Positions 49,831 to 60,929 of a stretch of 64,000 bases of DNA are shown piece by piece. Each line of letters starts with the position of its first letter. Positions within the stretch are counted from its first letter, which is position 1. The notes beneath the pieces are model-generated. The model saw nothing but the letters and a program-made list of their open reading frames with translations. It was not told the DNA's origin and did no database searches. This DNA is from Multifurca ochricompacta (taxonomy: Eukaryota > Basidiomycota > Agaricomycetes > Russulales > Russulaceae): NCBI GenBank assembly GCA_022496185.1, contig WTXG01000002.1, positions 992,001-1,056,000 of the forward strand, read 5' to 3'. The translations under genes and the position numbers were made by a program.

Positions 49831-52800
49831 ATGTACAGCTCATCTGCCATTGAAGACATTCTCGACGAATTCGTGACTACCGAGCGTTCTTATGTCAAGC
49901 GGCTTCGTACCCTTAAACATGATTACGCGGACCCGCTGCGCACATTCGCTCGGAGCAAGGATACAGCCATTATATCGTTATATGATGCGAATACTTTATT
50001 CGGCAACATCGATAACCTTTTACCCGTGAACGAAGCGCTGCTGGCTGATCTAGAGAAGATGTTGTCTCCCGAAGGTCCACAAACCGTAGGATTCATTGGA
50101 GATGTTATCCTCCGCCACTTTAAAGACTCTCATGGCTTTGAGCAATACAAGCAATACTATGTCAAGCGGGAAGAGGCCCAATCGATTTTTGAGCGTGAGA
50201 TGTCCAAAAGATCGTCCGGGTTTGCGGCTTTTGTCGATGTAAGTCAGCACTGAAGTTCTGTTGCTGGGTGTTCATTGTCCTGTAGCGAATCAAATATTCC
50301 TCCGCTGACACCAAGAATCGTATTGGGCTACGCGAACTTCTAATGGACCCTGTCCAACGGATACCTCGTTATACTCTGATGCTTCGTACGATGATCAAAC
50401 GTATGCCTTCCTGCGACCCGCAGCGCGTGAAGCTGGCTGAGGCTGTGGAGATTGCAAGTAAAATCGCACTCGCAGAGATCGATGAAGAGACGAGACGGGC
50501 GAGTGTCATGTTCTGTCTGCGCACAACAATCGATGGCTTTCCGCCTGGTTTGATCTCACATTCTCGGCGCCTGGTTGACCACATCGATGTGGAAGACACG
50601 TTCATCGAAGGGCTTCCTTCAGCATCGGCTAATACTGGGAGTTCAGCCCTGGAGCCGTTGCATTGTACATTGTTTCTATTCAACGACAAGCTCATGATTG
50701 TCAAGCGACCTGGAAACGGCGAAAAGAGCGGTCAAGTATTGGCCGGGCTTGATCAGCTAGAAAAGATTGCCAAGGGAAGCGGTGTGCCGTCAGGTCTCAA
50801 GAAGAACGGTATGAGCTGCAAAGGGATCATTGACCTCACGGATGTGGTAGCGACTGATGTTGGTGGTGCTGGTATGTCCTTCGTATTATAGCAAAGGTGG
50901 TTTCTAACCTCCGAAAGATTTTCATCTCTACCTTGAGAAGTCCCCACAGGATCAGACTGACCGATGGTCGGGGCGCCCTTTCAGACCCTTGTCTGTAGTG
51001 TTTCCCCCTCACCCTCCGAACTTCAACCCACAGCGTACGGAAACAGAAAAAGCGCGGTTTCTAGAGAATCTCTGGCTCTCACAGGCTAACATTCGCGCAC
51101 ACTCGGGCAAATCCGTGGTTCTGCGTTCTGAGGAAAGGGAGGTTGAATCTCGAGGTGGCCGGACCACGTATGCTCGCACGTATTTCAATGTCTATCAAAG
51201 GACACCATTCCTACAGGAACCACGGAAGGTGATTAAGACATTTTGTTGATCGACTCTACTAACAGGATTTTCCAGACGAAAGTGGTGGTACATATTGACG
51301 AATTCGGTACCTCAGACCCGATACCATTTGGCATCAATGGCCCGCCTTTCGTGTCGATTCGGGTCCAGCCCATGGCAGGGGCATTATCCCGTTACAAAGT
51401 CACCTCCAGTGATCCTAGTGACGAGAATGAAGAGGACATTGTACAGACTGGCCGGGTCTCTGACCGTATAATCCACACGAGTGAGCATTGTCGACTGGAC
51501 CTTCGCTTGTAATTTTGATCGTACTGTAGTCCATCAATACGGCTTGTTCAAATTCCGGACCGGAAAAAATTCCGTTCCCTCTACGCCAACCGCTAGTAGT
51601 CGTTCTCGCGCAGCAATCTTCGGACTGGATGCAATTTCACGTAACCTCTTTAACGCCTTTCCCGGAACCAGTCGTGGTGACATCTTCGGTGGATCTATGA
51701 ATGGTTCACGACGATCCAAGTCATCTGCTTCGCGCTCATCCGTTTCCGCTCAAAGTAGCTCAGACGCGAGCTTTGCGCGCTTCTCGCAGCGGTCAACCTC
51801 AACAATCACCGCAGCTACTAGCATATCCAGCATAGAGGATGACAAACTCCATGGTGTCAGACCTTCAAGATCGAAGTCAAGGGCACATCGACTATTGGGC
51901 CGGAGTAGATCACCCAAAGGGTCAGGGAGCGAGGCAGAAGTCTCTCCCAAGCGCCGAATATCGCGATCAGGATCAATATCGAATTCATTCTCAAGAGAAC
52001 AGAGCCCTTCCGTCGATGTCGATGAAGAATACGATACTGGTGACGTGGCTCCGGAGAGATGTGATATGGACGAATCAGAGTGGGACCTTACAATGCGCCT
52101 GGAGCTGGCGAGGCATAATAGTCAAAATCAACGTTCAAAAGGGTCTGTGGAACCTCCATGGGATGGGCAGGTTGAGGAGACGATATATGAAGGTTCTGAG
52201 ACTGCCCATTTACCTCTCCAACGTGTGCTAACTGTCCACAGATAGTCCACCAGAGCCGATTCGACCATCGTCTCGGGCTTCGGGGAGTGGCCTCAGCCAA
52301 CGTTCAACGACGCCGACAAATCGACCATTGCGATCGTCGTACACTGAAGTCAATGAACATTCTGAGCGTGCTGCGTCACGGAATAATTCGGGAAGCCGCC
52401 CGCGCGGTCCACGTAGCCCTTCACCTATGCCATCTAGCTTAAGAGTGAGCCCGGAACCAGATTTCGAAAACCTAGACTCAGCACTGGAGAGCACTCTACT
52501 CAATCTCAGCCACAGACCGGTTACTCCTCCTGAGCCTGTTTCGCCCTTACCTCGAAGTCGAAGACAGCCTTTCGAGCCAACAGGAAACACAGAGACTGTA
52601 CGCAAATCAATCCCCCATGGCGGGCAAAAGACCCCAAACGCTATCGAGCCCCTGTCCATTAAGAAGAAGAGTTCACTGCGTAATTCTACCGGAGAGTCGC
52701 CCCCCAGCCGCAAGGCGCAACCCAGAACGCCATCTAACATAAGAGAGCGAGTTGTATCACCGCGACGAGCGTCGCCTATAGTGCGCCAAAAGAAGGCACC

Positions 52801-53981
52801 TACATCTTCCAATCTTCCTCAGAAAGATATTGATCTCCCAAGATTGCTCAGGCATATTGAGTCAATTAAAGATGAGGTAATTTGTTCATTTATTGAGTCA
52901 TCTTTTCGTTATTGTTAACAATTGCGTAGCTTGAAACGTCGAGAAGGGCCGTGAAGCGCATCAAGCTGGACAGCGAGCAACTACTTTCAACGTGGGCGCA
53001 ACCCCCTGATACGGAAGATAATCTGCCAAGACTGCACAAACTTAAAGGGCTGCACCCAACTACACAAAGTAGCGTGGCGATGGTATAGGCAATTTCCTTA
53101 AGCGCTTCCATGTTGAACAACGTGTTTTGACAGAGCAGGGCGGCGCAAGAGCGCATGGAAGAAATGCGGCAACTCATCAGCAAGCGCGGCGGGGAAGTGG
53201 CCCCACGTTATAGAGGCCTAACGGAGGGTGACACAACTGGGAGTGATGCGGTCCGAGGTGGGGAGTTACTACGTTTCATTGAAGAAGCTGCTTCGGAGGC
53301 CGATATGAGCCTTCTCCGCGCTGCATCGAGCCAGGAAGCACTAGCCGTTGACCTTAGCCTTTTGGCGGCAGACCTGAAGGAGGTGAGCTCGGAGTTCTCC
53401 GCGTTATTATCATTCATTAGTCCTGACTCTCTATTACCGAAGGGCGGCCTTTTTGAAAGATCTCGAGTGGAATCTCAGAGCACCAAATGGCAATATGAGT
53501 TAGCAAAACATCTCTTTGTAGATACCACAGGGGAAAGTGATATAATGTACGAGGTGAGCAGATCTCTTTCCTTCTTCCTTGATTAGCAGGCCAACTTGAC
53601 AACTTGATGTTGTTTAAACCTTAGGCATTTAATAAGGGCCTTGACCGCATGTTTAAATGATGTTAGTCTTCCCGGGACAGATGCGTGGACCACGACGACG
53701 CGAGATCTTCGCCAAAGCAAAGAGAGCCGTAATGCGCTCTCGAAAGAGAACTCGTACGTACTTGCGGTAGATTCTGAACCGCAGCATGATGCGAACTTAC
53801 ACCCGCTCTAGGCAACTTAAGCGGCGATTAGAAGAACTAGAATCCGAGAAGGAAGAGTTCGTGTCGCTTGCTTTCCTTTTCATTCACTTCATCATTTGTA
53901 TAGTGTGTAGTGTATACACTACTGACTTTGAATTGTGACAGGTGGGCCGCGCTTTTACGCCGACATGGCTTGATCTCCTGA
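49831..53981 (+). CDS. fungal Rho guanine-nucleotide exchange factor (DH-PH), gene 1
   Basis: Dbl-family exchange factor that should activate a Rho/Cdc42-type GTPase in polarity or cytokinesis. The DH domain begins near residue 5: IEDILDEFVTTERSYVKRL (CR1), then DANTLFGNIDNLLPVNEALL, and CR3 LLMDPVQRIPRYTLMLRTM. The PH-like region follows (HCTLFLFNDKLMIVKRP, FHLYLEKSPQDQTDRW, YARTYFNVYQRTPF). A long Ser/Arg/Pro-rich region follows, and then C-terminal helices (LDRMFND, QLKRRLEELESEKE) and a final WAALLRRHGLIS. The stop at 53981 depends on a small last exon after acceptor 53941. The short C-terminal exons are inferred from phase and acceptor sites. Confidence 0.85.
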
Positions 53982-54612
53982 TCACCTGATTTTCTATCCT
54001 AACCTAACGTAATGCTTTTTTTACGTCCGACCGACCGAGATGAGATGTGACGTTGTATGCATGCATATATTGTATCATTGTTTTCTTTTGTCATCATGAA
54101 CATGGCTTATGTATCTACACACGGACATTATCTAAATAGTAGATATGTTATTTGAATGTACTGCTTCAAGGTGCCCAACCAACATGTCGAAAGAGTGGGT
54201 TCCCTTGCTTCATGGCTTGAAGAAAAGAAAAAGAAAAAAAAAGAAATAATGGAAAGAAGTCGTCGGGATGATGATAAAGGCAAAGGTTCCACTACGAGAT
54301 TGTTTAACCGTACAGGGTATATCGCGTGTATCATACAAAGACACGAGTGTGTCGCATGTTGGAAAAATAAGGAAAGCCAGCGATGGATGATTGATTGAAA
54401 TGATGGAATGGATATGGAAGCGAATACGGTGCGTACGGGATACCTGCGCGTAAGAAAAGAAGTAAATCGAGGCGAGGGGGAGGAGGGGGGGGGGGGGGGG
54501 CATATACAGGGTTCGAAACCGTGCCAGAAAGGGAATGGGCCGCCTCGATGTTTGGGCGAAGCCGGAGAAGGAAGAAAGGAAGGAATAGATGACTAGGGAA
54601 TGTCGCAACCGG
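53982..54612. other. gap between two convergent RhoGEF genes
   Basis: Has an A-rich tract near 54228-54245, and a G-rich run of about 20 bases near 54475-54502. A GGTTCGAAACC-like stretch near 54512 resembles a tRNA B box but has no A box or acceptor stem, so it is not called. Confidence 0.5.
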
Positions 54613-57600
54613 TCACAGGTCCTGCCCTACGCTAGTGGAAGAAGGGGTGCGCGAAAACGATGCAAGGATCGAGCGAAGCATATTGCGTGGGGTCGCAGGA
54701 GAAACCCGAGGCGTAGTATTGCCAAAGAAGGACCGACGGCGGGTTGGCGACGGAGTCGAGTGAAACAATGGCGAGGAACCCTCCTCTGGAAACTCCTCAG
54801 GATTCCAAGTGTAACGTTGAGTATGCGGTAGTGCTGCCGCCGCCGCTGTAGATGGTGACAGTGTTGCCGGCACTACACGCTCAGCGCGATGGCGGGCAAT
54901 AGCAGCTGTAGCAGCCGGATCAAGAATATCGGCCGATACATAAGGAGAACTACGCGAACGGCGGCGGAGAGTTTCTCGCCACAAGCGACGCTGAGATTGG
55001 GATGGAGTTGACGGCGGAGGAAGAGCGGGCAATACAGAAAGGCGGGAGACAGAGAGCGTGCGCACCGGCGGACTGGAACTGGAATGAATAAACCCACGAA
55101 AGTTCTCGACCAAAGATCGCGAGCGTTTGGGGGCCACCTCGCGTGCGGCAAGTAGGTCCTCTGCATTTGGCCCCAAGGATTTGGAATCAGAACCAGAAGG
55201 CAAGTAGGAATCGGGTAGCGAAGGTGGTAGCTCGAGCGCATCTGCAAGCGGGCTAGCTACACTTGAGCCACCACGCGAACCAGTAGCTGACGAGCATTGT
55301 GAGATAACTGTTGGTGAATCAAACAAACCCTCTGGGCTCTGCATGAGTGGAACTACCCCGTCTTGTTCCACGCTGGTGATGCATTCCAGTGCAAGCGGCG
55401 CAAGAGGCATTTTGCCTGGATGTGCTTTACGTGAGGACCTAACCGCCGCCTGGGCTTGGTCAACGAGATCGACGTAACTTCGGCGGCGGCGTACAAGAAC
55501 ACTTTCGCGTTTGGTCAGACGAAATCTCGCGGCAGCGCCGAACGTTGGTGCAACGTGGAAAAGGGTCTCAGAGTGCGCCTCAGCGTAAGATCGCGCGGAA
55601 TGGCAAGCGGCGCTGAAAACATCTTCCAACAAAGCATCAACAATTGCGCGGGCTTGGGGTGAAGCGCGGGTCACGGTCACCGCATCCGGATCTATTATGG
55701 GACCGAAGATGCTCTTTAAGGACGCGGTGGATTCCCGTCGGCTCGGTGGTGGCTCGGAAAGCCCACGCGTAGGAGATAGTTCAGCACGGAGCGTTGGCCT
55801 TTGTTGCTGGAGTGGGGAGGACGGTGGACCTTGTTTGTGCGAGCCTTCAATGTCTGGAATAGACTGTATCGTCGGAAGCGATGGACCTTGCTCGTCAACT
55901 GGCGAATGAGGCTCAATGGCAACGGCAGCAGGCTCAAGGCTTGACGGTGCGGTGCCCAGGGTCCACGTCGGCGTAGCTGCAAGCCCGACACGCAGTGCAT
56001 GCATCCACACTTGCTTCTCGCGCTGACATGAGGCCGCAATCTCGAACTCATGACCTTGATTGCAGAGCCGAAAGGAATATGGGAGCAGTGCTGAAAGAAG
56101 ACATACAAGGCGCTTTCAGTCTCGTGATGGGCGCCTGGTTAGAAGTTGTCACTCACGATCATCATCCATTGCATCATACAGCTCAAAGCCTTCGAGCGAA
56201 AACCAATAGCGCAGCTCGTAACGGGGACCACGGTTTACCTTTGCTAATGCGAGAAAGCCGCCTTCATAGAGAAAGGCAGCGAGGTACTTCGCCTTGAGAG
56301 CAGGCGCTCGTACCACATCTAGCGAGCCAGCCAAGGTACAGGGACTAAGAGTACGGATGAACGCGAGGACTCCGGCTGGTGCAGCAAGACGTGAGCTAAT
56401 GCGTGATGTTTGTTGTAGTTGCAGGTGTGAGAAGTTTGCATTGTCAACGAGTGAAGCGACATCCGTCATTGCCTGCTTCGCATTCATGACAGCTGCGTCA
56501 ACCCCCATAAGGACTTGCGGCCTGCGTTCGAGGGTGAGCGCGCCCAGTAAAAGTGGATACTTGCAGATGCGCTGCACAGGCTTGATGAGATAATCCATGA
56601 ACTGCAGTCGTAGACGCGGATCACGCTCTGCAAGCTTTTCTTTTTTTGTATCCTTGCCAACTTCATAATTCGAGCGAGAACGCCCTCGGGGGGAGGCGAA
56701 CAGTTACTGAGCGAAGTTGTGGGTGGTCGTTGCACATGCGGCAGCTCTTCGTCTTTCCACTTGCTATCGGCACGTAAAAGCCGCTCCCTCGAGCGGGTGT
56801 TCTCTTCCTCCAAATCGAGAATACTACCCGATCCCTGTCGAGGATCGCCTGCACGCGCCAGATTCGCAGCAACTAGTGTCGTGCACCGTCGTTCAAATGC
56901 ATCCCATTCAACTGGTCGCTTGCGCTGAAGGCTCCTCACAACCTCGATCGCGCCAGGGTGTTCGGCACAAAATATCTCGTACACGTTGAACAACGCAGCC
57001 TTGCACGGAAATGTGAGCATGACTGAACGACTTTGGAGCACTCTCGCATGAAAGCACGCAGACGCGAGATATTTTGATAGGTTATACAGAGAAGTTTTTT
57101 TGACTGACCTGTGTGGTGAACAACGTGACCACGCTTCTCAGCGCGCTTTCGAAGCATTCCTCAGCGTCGTCATTCTCGTTATCGGCACTTGATGGTTCCG
57201 AACCGAACTCTCCGGAGCCCTCTAGAGCGTTAAGGCCGTTAATCCAGCCCGACGCACGGACTGCATCGGTTAACATGACTGAGACGTTTTCATGGAGTTC
57301 CAATAAGTGGGCGGCATTACGGCGAACGACACTTAATTCAATATCGCTAAGTAAGGCGCGTTTTTCCCGATCTTTGTCACGGTCTTTGTCCTTGGGTGTT
57401 TCTTCGGGTCTTCCGAACGCGAATGTCGCAGAATATGATGGGGAAATCAGCGGGAGTGCGATAACCTTTGGCGAGACAAGCATGGGGAGTTGCTCTAAAT
57501 ATACCTACAGAGTGGTGCAAGTCATCAGGATGCAAATAGACGGCGCAATCGGGTATATGCGTATATGCGTACATTGACCAGTACACGGAGGTCAGCGAGG

Positions 57601-58266
57601 TAGCTACGCTCTGACATGAGAAGTTCGAGAAGAGCATGATGGCGCTCTGATACGCTCCGCTTGGGGATGAGCTCTTCCTCTGCATGAACAAGGCCAGAAG
57701 GGACGGGTGGGACAGGAAGATCGTCGCCGTCATCTGAAGTGGCGTCGTCGCCTTCTATGTGGAAAAGCCTCCGTGCGGCAATGCCCAAGGATGAACGACG
57801 TTCATGGGTTCGGAATGCGGATGGTGGACTCGTGGGGGTGGTGGTACGCATGGCGCGTGCAGGTAAAGATAAGCGCCTCTGCGCGGCTGATGTACGTGAC
57901 CCCGAGAGAATGGCAGAGGCCGGTCTTGGGTGGGTACGACGACGGACGGGAGGATGTGAAGGAGGAGAAAGGGGTAAAAAGGCTGGGGGGGTTGGTGGGA
58001 CAGCTTTCCAGGCAGGGAGAACCGAAGGTGACTGTGGAAGTGTGAGCGGAGTTGAATACACGGACAGTGATGTTGTTGAACCAGGGATAGATTCAGGAGT
58101 AGAAGGGTGTTGTTGAGGCCATTCCTCTGAGTCGGATGAGAAGGTGCCAGGTGTTGATGGTATTGAAGAGATAGGAGTGAGAGGTAGGAAAGATAGAAGA
58201 AAGGCAGAACGGCGGGAAGATCTTGGAGGAGAAGGGGGTTGAGATGGAGGTGCGAGAGAAAGAGCC
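54613..58266 (-). CDS. Rho guanine-nucleotide exchange factor (DH-PH), gene 2
   Basis: Start MALSLAPPSQPPSPPRSSR at 58266, then a long Ser/Pro-rich head. DH domain: RHHALLELLMSERSYLADLR (CR1), a large insert with GRPEETPKDKDRDKDREKR, HLLELHENVSVML, VYEIFCAEHPGAIEVV, WDAFERRCTT and the classical CR3 RLQFMDYLIKPVQRICKYPLL. A PH domain follows (RYWFSLEGFELYDAMDDD, CNQGHEFEIAASCQREKQVW). The C-terminal tail has Ser/Arg clusters, including RRRSYVDLVDQAQAAVR and ESTASLKSIFGPI, and ends FSRTPSSTSVGQDL at 54613. This CR3 (IKPVQRICKYPLLL) matches Dbl proteins better than gene 1. It is convergent with gene 1; the upstream flank is purine- and pyrimidine-rich. Confidence 0.88.
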
Positions 58267-58293
58267 ATGAGGGTAAGATATGAGTATGAGAGG

Positions 58294-58445
58294 AGTGGAG
58301 GGGGGGGGGGGAAGGGGGGGGGGAGGAGGTTAAAGGAAAGTGAAGAGAAAGAAATGGGAAATGAACTAAAAACTGAAATTAAAAGAGAAAAGTAAAGTAA
58401 AGTAAAAGTAAAAGTAAAAGTAAAAGTAAAAGTAAAAGAAATAAA
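58294..58445. repeat. poly-G and AAAGT/AAAAGT repeats upstream of RhoGEF gene 2
   Basis: Two long G runs around 58299-58330 and about ten AAAAGT-type units at 58391-58440, in the 5' flank of the gene on the minus strand, where they read as CT-rich promoter-like sequence. Confidence 0.85.
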
Positions 58446-60355
58446 ATATAAAATAAAAGTAAAAGAAGGACAAAGAGGACACAGGACAGGACAGAGAACA
58501 GAGAACAGAAAACCGAGAACAGGAGGAAAAGGCGTTGAACACACACTCTTTACCAATTACCATTACCATTACCCTAAGAAGACGACAAGACGACAACAGA
58601 CAACGACAACGTATAGCGTGACGCTCCATCCCCTCCATCGCCCTCCCTCCCCTCCATCCTCCATCCTCTATCCTCCATCCTCCATCCTCCATCCTCTACA
58701 CCTCCTTAGCTCCACCACGCCACGTCACGTCATGATGGTGACGGTGATGGTGAAAACAAACTTGCCGGGCTCTCCCACATATTACACATCCACGCATATA
58801 CACACATACACACATACACAACGCATACATAACATAATCCATCCATCTTTCCAGTTCTCGGTTCCCAGTTCCGACCGTTCCGACGCCATTTCTTGCCCTT
58901 CTCAAGGGTTCTCCTTCCTCTCTACCTCTACCTCTACCTCTATCTCTATCTCTTTACCCTCTACGACAGTTCCATATTTAATGTTGTCCAAACCCCAAAC
59001 ACCAACCCCAATCCCCCATGAGCTTGCCTCGCGGTGGGCACCATCGGTCCATCGGTACAACACTCATTGCTTCCGCCACAAGATCAACGGGTGCAGAATC
59101 GTTATCTAAGGGCGAAAGAGGCGTAGACATCCGGAAGATTGGCAACTCTTCTCGATATAGCTGATTTTAATATTTCCAGGAACGCGAATTCTTCCAAACG
59201 CTCAACTCATGAAAAAGTGTAAAGTTGGTCCGCTAGAGTGAGCGACTATCGGCTGTTCCTTGGGAAGCAAACGCTACGCGACTGTCCTTTCTCCGATGGT
59301 CGATAATGCGTACAAATACGCCATGTGATCCGATATCCGATATTCAGAAGAGAAGAGAATGAAAAAATACGCAAAGGTGGCATCATGACATGAGCCTATC
59401 GTGAGATTCATCGATCGGGATGTGATGTCCATGTGACCGGTGTTAGTATTCCCCCGTTCCCTTGAACCTGAACCTGAATTGCTAAATCCTGAGCAGTAGC
59501 AGAGGGCTCTTCTAGTGCTGTATGACTCAGAAGCTGACAGCTTAGACATCCCTCAGCTATCTCAACAGTCAGCCTTTCCTTCTCAGGCACATCAGAAAAC
59601 TAAGTTTCAAGAAGGGCGGGTAGTTTAATGGTCGGCTTGAAGCAACAAGTGTCTCCGAGTCCGATCAAGCGCGGATACACATCTATGGCCATCATCATAT
59701 CATCATATTGAGAACAGACCGTGGTACATGCCCTTCGGGATTCTTTCGAGTGAGAGAGAAGAGAAGAGAGATGGGTGTTTGTTTGTCATGAAAAAGATAA
59801 GGAACATCTTATGTGCAGGATTCACTGTCACCTGTTTGCTGCACTGCATGCACAAATCATGACTAGGGAAGGCGAGTTCCGTAGGGTAACCTACCATCTG
59901 AGAGATGAACCTTTACTGTTCTATTTCCATTTACTTACATCTCTGTCGCATGTAGACTAACTCATGATCGCCCCACCATGCCTCACGTATGAAATGAGTC
60001 TAATCAGCTAAAGCCTCGTAGTGTCTGCTAGATGTGGCGGGGGACATGAACGGAGAAACAAGGCGCCTGGAGTGAAGTACCCTTGATGAATACAAGGAAG
60101 CTGCTTTACCGTGCAGACATCGACGCTAGTTCCATGCTCAGTAGTGCTTGCATGTAATAATGAGGACTCCACGACCACGAGTACTCAGTACTCATGGTAC
60201 TTGACTTGACTTGACCCATGCGCACTGGCCACGAGCTACAGGCTCATTCATGATCAGGCTAAGGCTAAGGCTAAGGCTAAGGCTGTCAACGTTAACGCCC
60301 AATCACAGTACCGCAAGTCTTGCGCCGCCGTCACCTTTTGATATACCATCGATTG
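58446..60355. other. 2-kb gap, low-complexity sequence
   Basis: Contains CATCCTC units (58630-58700), ACACAT repeats (58790-58830), CTCTAC repeats (58915-58955) and AGGCTA units at 60256-60284. Short open frames occur on both strands but none has a domain or strong codon pattern. I searched for tRNA, snoRNA and small genes without a convincing result. Confidence 0.55.
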
Positions 60356-60864
60356 ATGGTGGCCTCACCCTCATCCTCAATTCTCTCTGGTTCTAGTTCT
60401 AGCCTTACTCCGACGAGTTCTACGCCAAGTACGAGCACTATTACGCCGGCCACCTACGCTGCATCAACATATGCGACCACTCCAACTGTTTCAACAACAA
60501 CCCCCGTCGCATCACATCGCCCGTATCCACTCTCTGCGTCCGCTGCACATGCGAGTATAAGCTCAGCGCCTGGAGCGAGTGCAGACGGGGGAACGCCAGC
60601 CAGTGGTCCCCGGAGCACTAGTCGCATCCCTGTCACACCTGCCGTGTTGCGTGCCATCTTTTCCTCCTCGCGCTCGCCTGGCGAAGAACGCTCCCTCTCT
60701 CGCATTGCATTCTTCCGGTGTGTTGTCACGTCCTCTTTATGAGAATGTTACAGACATGTTACAGGTTCTCTGGTTTCATCGTTAGCTGTCTTGCGATTAG
60801 TCTAATAGCTAACCGAGGGCGAGGCATTCGCACGGGCGCCGCACTTCTCGGAGTAGGCGTATAA
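60356..60864 (+). CDS. small Ser/Thr/Pro-rich protein with C-terminal membrane segment
   Basis: Two exons, 60356-60717 and 60765-60864, joined by a 47-nt intron (GTGTG donor, TTACAG acceptor), give 462 nt or 153 residues. The N-terminal two thirds are low complexity: SSSSLTPTSSTPSTSTITP and ASGPRSTSRIPVTPAVLR. The second exon reads FSGFIVSCLAISLIANRGRG and ends TGAALLGVGV, a hydrophobic helix near the C-terminus followed by basic residues, which looks like a tail anchor. I do not recognise it. The frame changes at the intron in a clean way, which supports a real gene, but the start codon is uncertain because an open frame also runs upstream. Confidence 0.45.
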
Positions 60865-60929
60865 CCGTCCATATATTTGTTTGCTCATCCGGGTTAAACA
60901 TACGTAGCTATGTCTTCCACTACACTAGG

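Noticed and set aside
54505..54530. tRNA B-box-like GGTTCGAAACC
   Set aside because: No A box, anticodon arm or acceptor stem could be found around it.
58446..59110. Open frame of 163 codons, Ser/Thr/Pro/His-rich
   Set aside because: It is made almost only of microsatellite-derived sequence (CATCCTC, ACACAT, CTCTAC).
59618..59690. A-box-like TAGTTTAATGG suggesting a tRNA
   Set aside because: The matching B box is missing (the best is GTCCGATC) and no acceptor stem forms.
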